Source: a virus. Taken from it: DNA of 64,000 nucleotides. The DNA lies in IMG/VR virus record IMGVR_UViG_3300020034_000005, positions 26,319 to 90,318 of that record. One strand, written 5' to 3'. A program made the translations under genes and the position numbers. The notes beneath the pieces are model-generated. The model worked only from the letters and a program-made list of their open reading frames with translations, did no database searches and was not told the origin of the DNA. Shown here piece after piece: positions 55,981-64,000 of the stretch (the first letter of the stretch is position 1; each line of letters opens with the position of its first letter).

Positions 55981-56769
55981 ATGCCCGACGACCTGCTCGT
56001 CATCATCCCCACCCGAGGCCGACCCGACAGCGTGACCGCGATCGTGCAGGCCTGGAACGACACCGGGGCAACCGCAGACCTGCTGTTCGCCGTCGACACC
56101 GACGACCCCGAACTCGCCGGATACAAGAAGCAGGCGACCGAACTCAAGGGCGACAGCCGGATCCGGTTCACCTACGGCAAGCGGCTCCGCCTGTGCGGCA
56201 CCCTGAACGCCCAGGCGGTCAAGGCTGCGAAGAAGTACCGCTATCTGGCGTTCATGGGTGACGACCACCGGCCGCGACCGGCCGCCATGCCGTGGGACGC
56301 CCGGATCCGCGAGTGCCTGTCCGGTGGCCCCGGCGTCGTCTACGGCAACGACCTGCTGCAGGGCGAGAAGATGGCCACCGCTGTCGCGATGACCTCCGAC
56401 ATCGTCGACACGCTCGGGTATTTCAGCCCGCCCTGCCTGGTTCATCTCTGTATGGATCTTGTTTGGGTCGATTGGGGCCGCGGCATGGGGCGGATCACCT
56501 ACCTCGGCGACATGGTGATCGAGCACCTGCACCCCGCGGCGTCCAAGTCGGAGCTCGACCAGACCTACGAGGAGTGCAACAGCTCCGAGCAGGTCGCGAC
56601 CGATTCGGCCGCTTACTACGACTACCGCGACAACGGCGGGTTGGAAGCCGACCTCGTCAAGCTGCGGAGCCTCGTCGCTTACGACCAGGGCGACGTACCG
56701 GCCCCCGGCGCGACGCTCGCGACCAACAACACCGGCACCCCCGAGGCGGTCGTCGAGGGAGTCTCGTGA
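55981..56769 (+). CDS. GT2-like glycosyltransferase (262 aa)
   Basis: LLVIIPTRGRPDSVTAIVQA opens a GT-A fold; D94-D95-H in FMGDDHRPR takes the DxD role. A cytosolic enzyme without membrane spans. The segment HLCMDLVWVDWGRGMG is near the acceptor site. It could transfer a sugar to the fibre protein or to DNA. GTGA overlap with the RNase AS-like gene. Confidence 0.82.
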   Translation: MPDDLLVIIPTRGRPDSVTAIVQAWNDTGATADLLFAVDTDDPELAGYKKQATELKGDSRIRFTYGKRLRLCGTLNAQAVKAAKKYRYLAFMGDDHRPRPAAMPWDARIRECLSGGPGVVYGNDLLQGEKMATAVAMTSDIVDTLGYFSPPCLVHLCMDLVWVDWGRGMGRITYLGDMVIEHLHPAASKSELDQTYEECNSSEQVATDSAAYYDYRDNGGLEADLVKLRSLVAYDQGDVPAPGATLATNNTGTPEAVVEGVS

Positions 56770-57359
56770 CCGCCATCGACTACGACTTCGAGTTCCTGGA
56801 GAACGGCCGGACCATCGAGGTGATCTCGATCGGCATGGTCGCCGATGACGGCCGCGAGTACTACGCCGTCAACTCCGACGCCCCGTGGGATCGCATCAAG
56901 GGCCACCAATGGCTGATGGACAACGTCTGGCCGCACCTTCCCCTCCGGGGCCACAAGAGCGGCCTCGCCACCGTGGGCGACGGAATCGTCACGAAACTCC
57001 TTGAGCCCGGCGTTGTCGACACCAGCGACTCACGGGTCAAACCGCACTGGGTAATCGCCAACGAGGTCCGCGACTTCATCCAGGCCGCCCAGGAGGACGT
57101 GGATCAATCGACTGTGGAGCTCTGGGCGAACTACGGCGCCTACGACCACGTCGCGCTCGCCCAACTGTGGGGCCCGATGATCAGGCTCCCCAAGGGTGTG
57201 CCGATGTTCACCAACGACATTCAGCAGGAAGCTCGCCGTCTCCGTGTCGGCTGGGATGAGCTGCCGAAGCAGGAGTCCGGTGAGCACAACGCTCTCGCTG
57301 ACGCCCGTCACAACCAAGTCGTCCGGCGCTGGCTCGCGAGCAGGCAGGAGGCGTCGTGA
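56766..57359 (+). CDS. RNase AS-like 3'-5' exonuclease (197 aa)
   Basis: DEDDh fold: D7 and E9 (YDFEF), D127 (GAYDHVAL), H174 and D179 (HNALADARHN) are all present. The opening FLENGRTIEVISIGMVADDG and GAYDHVALAQLWGP closely follow mycobacterial RNase AS, a polyadenylate-specific exoribonuclease. GTG start. Unusual in a phage-type sugar cluster. Confidence 0.88.
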   Translation: MTAIDYDFEFLENGRTIEVISIGMVADDGREYYAVNSDAPWDRIKGHQWLMDNVWPHLPLRGHKSGLATVGDGIVTKLLEPGVVDTSDSRVKPHWVIANEVRDFIQAAQEDVDQSTVELWANYGAYDHVALAQLWGPMIRLPKGVPMFTNDIQQEARRLRVGWDELPKQESGEHNALADARHNQVVRRWLASRQEAS

Positions 57360-57952
57360 CCGCCGCTGACATCATCACCGCCTGGGATCAGGCAGCCCCG
57401 GACGCGATCCACCCGACACGCCGGATATCCGAGGACGCCTACTGGCAGTCCGGTGAAGCCCAGGCCAGCATGCTCGCCACCGTCATCCCCGACGGGGCGA
57501 AGGTCCTCGACTTCGGTTGTGGTGACGGCCGGGTCGCCATCCCCATGGCCGCCCTCGGCTACGAGGTCACCGCCGCCGATTCGTCGCAGCGCATGCTCGA
57601 CCGGCTCACCGAACGCGCACCCGACGTCACCACCGTGCACGCCGCAGCAGACGGGCTCGCCGGACACCTCGGCCGCCGGAAGATGGACGCCGTGTACTGC
57701 CTGGCCGTCCTCATCCACCACAGCTACGCGGACTGCCTCGACGTCATCGGCCGGCTGCGGGCGGCGACGAAGCTCGGCGGGATCCTCGTCCTCGACTGGC
57801 CCGTCTCCGACCGGCCCGAGGAGGGAACTGTCTGGTTGGACGTCACCACCTGGTCGGCGCAGCAGCAGGCCGACGCCTGCGCGCGGATCGGGCTGGAGCC
57901 CATCGACAACGGCCTGCCGTGGGGCGTCTACCGGGCCGTGAAGGCGGGCTGA
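57356..57952 (+). CDS. Class I SAM-dependent methyltransferase (198 aa)
   Basis: AdoMet motif VLDFGCGDGRVAIPMA (about 43-58), Asp at the end of strand 2 (VTAADSSQRMLD), and a motif-IV strand AVYCLAVLIHH. Small-molecule type; no target domain. GTGA overlap with the exonuclease. May modify a sugar or the product of the cluster. Confidence 0.88.
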   Translation: MTAADIITAWDQAAPDAIHPTRRISEDAYWQSGEAQASMLATVIPDGAKVLDFGCGDGRVAIPMAALGYEVTAADSSQRMLDRLTERAPDVTTVHAAADGLAGHLGRRKMDAVYCLAVLIHHSYADCLDVIGRLRAATKLGGILVLDWPVSDRPEEGTVWLDVTTWSAQQQADACARIGLEPIDNGLPWGVYRAVKAG

Positions 57953-57960
57953 CGACACGC

Positions 57961-58548
57961 ATGGCCGAATGGAAGCTGTTCGCAGGCAGAGATCCTCACG
58001 TCGCCACCCTCGATTTTCACCACGACCGTGAACGCGCACCCCACCTCGAACAGGCCGACCACCGAGCCCGCTTGAAACGCTGCGCTGGACTGATCCGGAA
58101 GGTCGGGCCCGCCAGCGTTGTCGACCTCGGATGCGGTGACGGCGGCCTCCTCAGCCTCATCAAGGACGTCCCGTCCTGGGGCTACGACTTCCAACCCAGC
58201 AACGAACCAGCCTGGGCCGAGCGAGGCGTCAGCGCCGAGCGCCGCGACGTCTTCAACACCCGCGACGTACCACGCTGGGGCCAACTCGCAGTCCTCACCG
58301 AAGTCCTCGAACACGTCGCCGACCCTCACGACACCGTCGAATGGGTCGCCCGCAACGCGTCCTGGATCGTCGCCTCATCGCCCCGACACGAGACCGCCGA
58401 CTTTCACGGCGACTGCCACGCATGGGCGTGGGACGAAGCCGGCTACCAAGCGCTGATCGAGCCGCATTTCGAGATCACCACTCATATCGGCCTGGACTGG
58501 TCGCAAATCATCGTCGCAAGGAGTCGCCGTCATGGCGCTGTGGGCTGA
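57961..58548 (+). CDS. Second class I methyltransferase (195 aa)
   Basis: VVDLGCGDGGLLSLIKD motif (about 47-63), LTEVLEHVADPHD (about 116-128) and a WDEAGYQALIEPHF segment; similar to Methyltransf_23-type O-methyltransferases of sugar pathways. Not a duplicate of the previous gene, which differs outside motif I. Overlaps the next gene by 17 bases. Confidence 0.85.
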   Translation: MAEWKLFAGRDPHVATLDFHHDRERAPHLEQADHRARLKRCAGLIRKVGPASVVDLGCGDGGLLSLIKDVPSWGYDFQPSNEPAWAERGVSAERRDVFNTRDVPRWGQLAVLTEVLEHVADPHDTVEWVARNASWIVASSPRHETADFHGDCHAWAWDEAGYQALIEPHFEITTHIGLDWSQIIVARSRRHGAVG

Positions 58549-58777
58549 AGACCAGGCTGGTAACTACCTCAACCTCGACCACTTCTTCAAGGTCACCGCG
58601 AACGATGAAGGCGCCGGTACGTTCCGCCTTTACGCGCTCCTCGCCGAGGAGACGACCACGACCTCCGAGGACTACGTCAAGCTCGCCGGAACCTGGTCCT
58701 CGCTGGCCGACGCACGCGAAGCGTTTCGTCGGCTTGCACGCGCCGAGGATCCGTCCACCTACGGCGACCTGGACTAG
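58532..58777 (+). CDS. Hypothetical small protein (81 aa)
   Basis: ATG after AAGGAGTCGCCGTC. Contains AGNYLNLDHFFKVTANDEGA and EETTTTSEDYVKLAGTWSSL, a compact beta-alpha pattern. Unrecognised. Confidence 0.65.
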   Translation: MALWAEDQAGNYLNLDHFFKVTANDEGAGTFRLYALLAEETTTTSEDYVKLAGTWSSLADAREAFRRLARAEDPSTYGDLD

Positions 58778-58780
58778 CCA

Positions 58781-59662
58781 GTGCGCGTCCTTCTAACCGG
58801 TGCCTCCGGATTCGTAGGCCGTCACCTGCACCGCGCGCTCCTGGACCGGGGCGATTTGGTCCTCGGGATCGATCTCAACGCCACCCTGCTGGCCCGCAGC
58901 GGTGACGCCCTCGACTTCTTCCGTACCGACGACCGCTCCTGGGACCTCGCCATCCACGCGGCGGCAATCGTCGGCGGGCGGGCCAGCATCGACGGCTCCC
59001 CGCTCGGAGTCGCAACGAACCTGGCGCTCGACAGCTGGTACTTCCGGTGGCTGGTCCGCAACAAGATTCCCCGCGCCGTGTACTTCAGCAGCAGCGCCGC
59101 GTACCCGGTCGACCTGCAGCAGCCGGGCGAGATCCACCGGCTCGTCGAGGACGACATCGACTACGAGCGGCCGGGACGGCCTGACTCGACCTACGGGCTC
59201 GCCAAGCTGGCCGGTGAACAGCTCTGCCAGTACGCCGAAGCTGAGGGCACCCGCATGACGGTCCTGCGCCCGTTCTCCGGGTTTGGAGAGGACCAGGACG
59301 AGGCGTACCCGTTCCCCGCGTTCATCCGGCGCGCGCGCGAGCGGCAGGATCCGTTCGAGGTGTGGGGCGACGGCGGCTCAACGCGGGATTGGATCCACAT
59401 CAGCGACCTCGTCGGCGCGACCCTCGCCGCCGTCGACCAGGACGTGCACGGACCGGTCAACCTCGGGTGGGGCAGAGCCACGAGCTTCGATGAGCTTGCC
59501 CAGTACGTCACCCAGGCCGCCGGGTACAGCCCGGTCATCAAGCACCGGGCGTCGGCGCCACAGGGCGTCCACCACCGGGTGTGCGACCCCAAGCAAATGC
59601 TCGCGTTCTACAACCCGCAGGTGACCTTGGAAGAGGGCATCCGGCGGGCACTCACAGGGTGA
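58781..59662 (+). CDS. NAD-dependent sugar epimerase/dehydratase (293 aa)
   Basis: Extended SDR with Rossmann motif G7-A-S-G-F-V-G13, S103-S105, and catalytic Y138-x3-K142 (STYGLAK), plus LRPFSGFGEDQDEAYPF and a C-terminal substrate domain (DWIHISDLVGATLAAV). It probably makes or inverts a nucleotide sugar used by the GT of the cluster. GTG start 4 bases after the previous stop. Confidence 0.92.
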   Translation: MRVLLTGASGFVGRHLHRALLDRGDLVLGIDLNATLLARSGDALDFFRTDDRSWDLAIHAAAIVGGRASIDGSPLGVATNLALDSWYFRWLVRNKIPRAVYFSSSAAYPVDLQQPGEIHRLVEDDIDYERPGRPDSTYGLAKLAGEQLCQYAEAEGTRMTVLRPFSGFGEDQDEAYPFPAFIRRARERQDPFEVWGDGGSTRDWIHISDLVGATLAAVDQDVHGPVNLGWGRATSFDELAQYVTQAAGYSPVIKHRASAPQGVHHRVCDPKQMLAFYNPQVTLEEGIRRALTG

Positions 59663-59675
59663 TCGGGGAGCCGAC

Positions 59676-59936
59676 GTGACGCGCTCGATCTACCGCTACG
59701 AGATCCCCGTCGACGACCAGTGGCACGCCCTCGACCTCACCGGCGACATCGTCCACGTCGACTCCCGCAGCGTGCACACCGTCGAACTGTGGGCCATCCA
59801 CGGAGACCGGCCACCCACCCGGCGCGGCTTCCGCGTCTACGGCACAGGCCAGCCCATCCCAGGCGACGTCACCCATGTCGGCACCACCATCCCGCCAGGC
59901 GGCCAACCCGTCTGGCACCTCATGGAACTGCCCTAA
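59676..59936 (+). CDS. DUF7352-like protein (86 aa)
   Basis: YRYEIPVDDQWHALDLTGDI, VHVDSR, VYGTGQPIP, PVWHLMELP is the pattern of small phage-borne DUF7352-type proteins as I remember it. Beta-rich, function unknown. Start by overlap-free GTG after the epimerase. Confidence 0.7.
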   Translation: MTRSIYRYEIPVDDQWHALDLTGDIVHVDSRSVHTVELWAIHGDRPPTRRGFRVYGTGQPIPGDVTHVGTTIPPGGQPVWHLMELP

Positions 59937-59952
59937 TCGGAAGGCCCGCGCC

Positions 59953-60237
59953 ATGGCTGAATCCCCCGTGCCCGACCTGCCCCTCTGGGCGTGGGACCTC
60001 ACCATCGCCATGCTCAACCACGAAGACGAACACGGCGCCGACAAGACCTGCCTCAACGCAGTCGTCAGCGCCATCCCCGTCGACGTCCGCGACCAGGCCG
60101 AAGCCATCCGCGCCTACGTCCAAGCCGCCGCGCAGAGCACGACGAAAGACCACATCGAGTCGACGTGGAGCGCGCTGGCAGACGCCTTCTCCCTGCCCCA
60201 GAGCCCGGACGGGGCCAGCGTAAAGGAGACGCCGTGA
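59953..60237 (+). CDS. Hypothetical helical protein (94 aa)
   Basis: ATG at 59953. All-helical, acidic (LTIAMLNHEDEHGADKTCLN, YVQAAAQSTTKDHIESTWSA). Unrecognised. Confidence 0.6.
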   Translation: MAESPVPDLPLWAWDLTIAMLNHEDEHGADKTCLNAVVSAIPVDVRDQAEAIRAYVQAAAQSTTKDHIESTWSALADAFSLPQSPDGASVKETP

Positions 60238-60794
60238 CGGATCTCCACGGCTGGATCACCCAGCAAGTCGACCGCGTTGAAGAGACCGCCCATGCAGTCG
60301 AAGACCACAGCGCCCCATGGGATGGCCAGTGGATGGCGGACGGCAACAGCGCGGTGCGCACCGTCAACGGGCACGTGCTGTTCTACCGGCACGGCCCCGA
60401 CCCGCTGAAGCCCGGTCTCGCCGGCCATGTCGCCCTACACGACCCGGCCGCCGCCCTCCGCCGCTGCGAGGCAGACCGCCGCATCCTCGAACGCCACCAC
60501 CTCGCCACCGAGTGGACTTGGCAACGCGATCCCGCCTGCCACGGCTGCGGTACCCAAGGCGACTGCGACGACCCCGTCACCGACAACCTCAACCAATGCC
60601 CGGAACTCTGGGACCTCGCCCACGCCCACGGGATCACCGACGAGATCCGCGCCGGGCTCGACATGCCAGAGATGCCGCCACGGCCCGAGCCGAAGCCGAT
60701 CGCCTCCCGGTACGCCAACGGCGGCTTCCTCACCCGCCCGATCACCACCAGCGATGTGCCCGAAGCGCTACGCGGGCACCGCTGGAAGCCGTAA
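60234..60794 (+). CDS. DUF6221-type protein (186 aa)
   Basis: The opening TDLHGWITQQVDRVEETAHA, then VALHDPAAALRRCEADRRIL and a zinc pair (C-H-G-C-G) plus CPELWDLAHAHG match Streptomyces DUF6221 proteins, which are abundant in phages and plasmids. Function unknown. Confidence 0.82.
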   Translation: MTDLHGWITQQVDRVEETAHAVEDHSAPWDGQWMADGNSAVRTVNGHVLFYRHGPDPLKPGLAGHVALHDPAAALRRCEADRRILERHHLATEWTWQRDPACHGCGTQGDCDDPVTDNLNQCPELWDLAHAHGITDEIRAGLDMPEMPPRPEPKPIASRYANGGFLTRPITTSDVPEALRGHRWKP

Positions 60795-60818
60795 CCCGAC
60801 TATCAGGAGCCCGCGCCC

Positions 60819-61127
60819 ATGGCTCAGTACCGCAAGAAGCCGATCGATATCGATGCCCACCAGTGGCACCAGAACGGCGACCACCCTGAGGACGGCCCCG
60901 CCGATCGAGAAGGCAGCGTCGTTCGCTACTACCGACACCCCTACGTGCCCGGCACGGCCGTGTGCCCCGGATGCCAGAAGACCGTCCACGAACACGGCTG
61001 GATCGACTCGGGCGACGACGGCCGCACCGTGTGCCCAAACGACTGGGTCATCACAACCGCCCAGGGCGAGCACTACCCCCTGAAACCTGACGTCTTCGCC
61101 GCCATCTTCGAGGCGGTGACCGGCTGA
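60819..61127 (+). CDS. PGDYG-like phage protein (102 aa)
   Basis: AQYRKKPIDIDAHQWHQNGD, a Cys pair C-P-G-C, C-P-N-D-W-V-I-T and HYPLKPDVFAAIFE agree with small phage proteins of the PGDYG/DUF kind that occur beside structural genes. Function unknown. TGATG overlap with the next gene. Confidence 0.7.
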   Translation: MAQYRKKPIDIDAHQWHQNGDHPEDGPADREGSVVRYYRHPYVPGTAVCPGCQKTVHEHGWIDSGDDGRTVCPNDWVITTAQGEHYPLKPDVFAAIFEAVTG

Positions 61128-61705
61128 TGGCCCGCCTGCAGATCCTCGAACTCCCCGAAGGCAGCAACGACGAACGGCCGCCGTTCGTGCTCGTCGTCGA
61201 CCAGGTGCCCAGCGACGAGGCAGCGTTCGACGCAATCCGCCGCGACTTGCTCGCCGACGGAGACCTTGCCGAACGGGTCGGCGCCCGCGCCGTCCTCGTC
61301 TTCGAAGACACCATCGACATCCCCGCCAACGACCTCACCGGTTATAGCGGCATCCCGGGTGGCGACTACACCGCCTTCACCGCGACCGTGGAACGCGCCC
61401 TCGGCATCGACACCAGCGCATGCGCACCCGACGTCGCAGGGTGGCTCCTCACCGCCTGCCGCGAACTGGAGAAGTCCGAAGCCGCCCGGGAACAGCTCCG
61501 TCAGGAACGTGACGCGCAAACCGCAGCAACGGACCGCGTCCGCAACCTGCATCGACCAGTCGAGCACCGAGACCAGGTCATCTGCTGGGAATGCTCGGCC
61601 TACGACTTCGCACGCCTCACCACCGACAACACGCCCGTCGCCCACGACCAGTGCGGCACGATGCGGGCGCTCAACAGCGACTCCGAACACAGCCCCGAGG
61701 AGTAG
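61127..61705 (+). CDS. Hypothetical protein (192 aa)
   Basis: TGATG overlap. Alpha/beta (LQILELPEGSNDERPPFVLV), C-terminal coiled coil (CRELEKSEAAREQLRQERDA) and a possible zinc pair (C-W-E-C). Unrecognised. Confidence 0.65.
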   Translation: MARLQILELPEGSNDERPPFVLVVDQVPSDEAAFDAIRRDLLADGDLAERVGARAVLVFEDTIDIPANDLTGYSGIPGGDYTAFTATVERALGIDTSACAPDVAGWLLTACRELEKSEAAREQLRQERDAQTAATDRVRNLHRPVEHRDQVICWECSAYDFARLTTDNTPVAHDQCGTMRALNSDSEHSPEE

Positions 61706-61707
61706 CC

Positions 61708-61950
61708 GTGGCCGACCAGCAGATCGGGCAGCTCCTCGACACGCTCGGCGTCACAGCAGACCTCGACGACGGCGACATGGTCACCGACGCCCACGTCACC
61801 CTGAAAGTCATCAAGGCCGACGGCGGGGTCACGCTCATCAAAGCCACATCCGAAGCCCTCGACTGGGTCACCGCCCTCGGCATGCTCACCGCCATCCTGG
61901 AAATCGAGAACGGTGGATACGTCAACAGTCGCGACGAGGAGGACGGATGA
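61708..61950 (+). CDS. Hypothetical protein (80 aa)
   Basis: GTG start. Compact alpha/beta (VTLKVIKADGGVTLIKATSE). ATGA overlap with the HNH gene. Unrecognised. Confidence 0.6.
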   Translation: MADQQIGQLLDTLGVTADLDDGDMVTDAHVTLKVIKADGGVTLIKATSEALDWVTALGMLTAILEIENGGYVNSRDEEDG

Positions 61951-62240
61951 GCGGCAGGTGGGCCGGTTCGGACCGAGTGAAGCGACTACCCCCGGGCTGG
62001 CCAAAGATCCGCGCGAAGATCTTGGAACGCGACCCGATCTGCATGGTCTGCCACGTGAGGCCGTCGGGGTTCTGCGATCACATCGTGGCCATGGCCGATG
62101 ATCACCGACCTGAAGGTCTTCAGGGACTTTGCGGTCCCTGTCATGATCAGAAATCTGCACGCGAAGGTGCAGCCGCAGCCAAAGCGAAAGGCTGGCCGAC
62201 GCGAGCCCGCCCAGGTGAGCGGCACCCCGGACTCCTGTAA
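61947..62240 (+). CDS. Small HNH endonuclease (97 aa)
   Basis: LPPGWPKIRAKILERDPICM, a C-M-V-C pair, CDHIVAMADD (catalytic His-Asp) and LQGLCGPCHDQKS give a phage HNH fold of the kind found beside terminase genes. Basic C-terminus. ATGA overlap. Packaging-related nicking is possible; a homing role is the alternative. Confidence 0.85.
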   Translation: MSGRWAGSDRVKRLPPGWPKIRAKILERDPICMVCHVRPSGFCDHIVAMADDHRPEGLQGLCGPCHDQKSAREGAAAAKAKGWPTRARPGERHPGLL

Positions 62241-62250
62241 GGCGGTGACC

Positions 62251-62466
62251 ATGCCCCGCTACCTGATCGTCCACAACGAGCGGCGCGGCGCCGACGTCCT
62301 CCTCGAAGACGACGCCCTCACCGTCGAGTTCACCCCCGACTGGGCCATCTTCCGAGATGAAGCCGGTGCCTGCTTCGCCGTACCGCGTGAGCAGATCCGC
62401 AGCGTCATGCGGGTAGACGAACCGACAGAACCCGAAGACCAGGAGCCCGCGCCGCAGAAGGAGTGA
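62251..62466 (+). CDS. Hypothetical protein (71 aa)
   Basis: ATG at 62251. YLIVHNERRGADVLLEDDAL and a C-terminal acidic stretch. Beta-rich. Unrecognised. Confidence 0.6.
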   Translation: MPRYLIVHNERRGADVLLEDDALTVEFTPDWAIFRDEAGACFAVPREQIRSVMRVDEPTEPEDQEPAPQKE

Positions 62467-62726
62467 CCGCCATGGCCAACCGAGCCAAGAGCAGCCGGCG
62501 CATCGTCCGCGAAGGCAGGCGGTATTGGAGCGACCAGCCCACGTCCAGGGGCAAGGCGGCCGGCATCGGGTACGGGCTCCGGACCGGATCGTTCACACGC
62601 TGCGTATCCCGCGTGCAGCGCTTCATGGGGCCGCGGGCGAAAGGCTACTGCGCGCTCAGGTTCAAGGAATCGACTGGCGTATGGCCAGGCAGTAAAGCCA
62701 ACCGCAGCCGAACCCGCAAGCGCTGA
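62463..62726 (+). CDS. Hypothetical basic protein (87 aa)
   Basis: GTGA overlap (ATG 62472 is an alternative). Very basic (SSRRIVREGRRYWSD; NRSRTRKR); might bind DNA. Unrecognised. Confidence 0.5.
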   Translation: MTAMANRAKSSRRIVREGRRYWSDQPTSRGKAAGIGYGLRTGSFTRCVSRVQRFMGPRAKGYCALRFKESTGVWPGSKANRSRTRKR

Positions 62727-62828
62727 ACCCCGCGACTGTCAGCGGCAGATGGGACAATGAACGAAAGGACTCCGGCGGATGCTTCAACACCCCCGGAGCC
62801 ATGGCCAGCCTGAGCGAACAGGACCGAC

Positions 62829-63677
62829 ATGGCCCAAGCTACACGCCCAGACTTCATCACCTGCGCCCGCTGCGGCACCGACAAGCAGGTTGGACAGCGC
62901 GGTCCCGTCCCGACCTACTGCTCGGGCGCTTGCCGAGCAGCCAGCACCCACGACGCCCGCCTTGAGATCCAGTGCGCCCACTGTGGCAGCGCCGTGAGCG
63001 CGAGACCTGGGACGTCATACTGCTCGCCGCGGTGCAGGAACGCCAGCACCCACGAGCGGGCACGCGCGGACGGCAGGTATGACCAAGCACTCCGCGACAG
63101 GCGAGAAGCGACGCGCGCACGACAGGCGGCCAATGCTCGCCCCTGTCCGTACTGCTCAGCGCCGATGCTGTCTCCCCGCGCGAAGCAGTGCGGTGCGCCG
63201 TGCTGTAAACGGCAGTTCAATGCCGACCGCATGCGCGAATGGAACCGGGCCTACCGCCACGAACACGGCGCCTGGTACGCGGGTCGCAACTACCCCGAGG
63301 GACAGCGCGCCTACGAGAAGCGCCGGCGCCAGGAGAAGGGGCACTGGCGGAGCCTGTATCCGGAGCGCGCCGCAGCCTACGATGCGCGCCGACGTGCGCT
63401 CGTGGAGCAGGCTCGCACCACGGAGACGTTCGCCCCTATCGACGTGCATACGAGGGACGACTGGACCTGCAGGCTGTGCTCGCTGCCCATTGATCCTGCA
63501 GTCGCCTGGCCTGACCCGATGAGTCCGAGCGTTGACCATGTCATCCCCTTGTCGCGAGGTGGCGCACACGCGATGGGCAACGTGCAGAGCGCCCATCTTG
63601 GGTGCAACAGCAGCAAAGGCAACAGACTGTTGAGCGAACTGATTCTTGATCTTCAAGCCAAAGCGCTGAGCAAGTAA
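62829..63677 (+). CDS. Zinc-ribbon HNH endonuclease (282 aa)
   Basis: Three N-terminal zinc ribbons of the C-x2-C-x(n)-Y-C-S-x2-C-R type (C-A-R-C; C-A-H-C; C-P-Y-C), a charged coiled region (about 120-195), then an HNH domain: DDWTCRLCSLPID, SVDHVIPLSRGGAHAMGNVQ, HLGCNSSKGN. Complete nuclease residues (D-H, then H/N). Stands just before a GATC-rich non-coding tract; in phages such genes lie next to terminase or cos. Confidence 0.85.
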   Translation: MAQATRPDFITCARCGTDKQVGQRGPVPTYCSGACRAASTHDARLEIQCAHCGSAVSARPGTSYCSPRCRNASTHERARADGRYDQALRDRREATRARQAANARPCPYCSAPMLSPRAKQCGAPCCKRQFNADRMREWNRAYRHEHGAWYAGRNYPEGQRAYEKRRRQEKGHWRSLYPERAAAYDARRRALVEQARTTETFAPIDVHTRDDWTCRLCSLPIDPAVAWPDPMSPSVDHVIPLSRGGAHAMGNVQSAHLGCNSSKGNRLLSELILDLQAKALSK

Positions 63678-64000
63678 CTTGAGGTCGACAGGCTAGGCGT
63701 GCCGCCCCTCACCCCCGAGGGGCAGGGCGTGGCGGCCGGGTAGGGTAGTGGGTCAGGTGCATGGTCATGGTCGTCGATGGTCATCTGCGTTAGGTGATCA
63801 ACGTTCGTGATCGTGAAGGAAGATCGAAGATCGATGATGAAGATCGATTCGAGTTGATCGAACAGTGATCGACCGAGCTTACGGATCTTGGGCAGAGATC
63901 AACACGGGAAGATCAACGATCATAAATCGGTGATCCAAACCGCAACTCTCCAGACCTGGGGGGAGATCCCCAAGGGTGATCTTCGGATATCGGACCCGTA
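63678..64000. other. GATC-rich non-coding tract
   Basis: No gene. GATC occurs 14 times in 63796-63981. Five are GATCGA (63822, 63829, 63842, 63856, 63867) and three are GATCAAC (63796, 63897, 63911). The tract is AT-richer than its surroundings. 63685-63740 holds a separate GC-rich hairpin-like stretch (CCCCTCACCCCCGAGGGGC) that may be the terminator of the HNH gene. The next gene is outside the window. Confidence 0.7.

Noticed and set aside
54183-56171. Leftward open frame of 662 codons opposite the repeat protein
   Set aside because: The Ala/Val-rich translation only reflects the 60-base repeat on the other strand.

Overview
The window is high-GC actinobacterial DNA and looks like a large temperate mobile element of Streptomyces. 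It has dense, mostly rightward blocks of very short genes joined by ATGA, GTGA and TGATG overlaps, GTG starts, GGAGG-type ribosome sites, and strong GC-rich hairpin terminators, many without a T-run. No rRNA, tRNA, CRISPR array, insertion sequence or housekeeping gene was seen. The gene content mixes phage modules (integrase, repressor switch, YqaJ/RecT recombination, lambda O-like replication, tail-fibre-like proteins, HNH nucleases) with a Streptomyces-plasmid-type conjugation module (FtsK/TraB-like translocase with membrane partners). The simplest reading is a phage-plasmid hybrid or a large prophage whose packaging and capsid genes lie outside the window. That reading is inferred from content; no integration junctions were seen.

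Layout. 0-5.5 kb: small accessory genes on both strands, including an endonuclease VII-like nuclease overlapping a ribbon-helix-helix regulator, a GntR-type and an XRE-type regulator. 5.5-9 kb: a candidate attP region, a tyrosine integrase, a leftward repressor-like gene and a divergent Cro/Xis-like pair. 9-13.3 kb: a translationally coupled run of small early genes. 13.3-28.2 kb: three DNA methyltransferases, a VWA protein, a YqaJ exonuclease with RecT, an ASCH protein, a replication initiator with internal iteron-like repeats, a DnaB/RepA-like helicase and a PD-(D/E)xK nuclease. 28-34.3 kb: small zinc-binding proteins, an HNH nuclease, a HIT protein and a hyaluronan-synthase-like glycosyltransferase. 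34.3-37.5 kb: a leftward regulatory block with winged-helix proteins, two Nudix proteins and structured leaders.

37.5-47.4 kb: a conjugation operon behind a recognisable promoter (OB-fold/zinc protein, metallopeptidase-like protein, SpdB-like membrane proteins, TraB-like ATPase, direct repeats that could be the transfer locus, and a small family of proteins sharing an FLRLN motif). 47.4-53 kb: a leftward regulator trio, then a PP2C-like phosphatase, a DUF4097-like beta-repeat protein and small genes. 53-62.7 kb: a tail-fibre-like cluster with an 18-copy 20-residue repeat protein, followed by a glycosyltransferase, an RNase AS-like exonuclease, two methyltransferases and a sugar epimerase, then small phage-type proteins. 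62.8-64 kb: a zinc-ribbon HNH nuclease and a non-coding tract with 14 GATC sites in 186 bases.

How the parts would work together (inference): the integrase and switch decide between maintenance and induction; the initiator, helicase and RecT system copy the DNA; methyltransferases shield it from host restriction; the TraB-like operon would move it between hyphae; and the fibre and sugar genes would act at the cell surface or virion.
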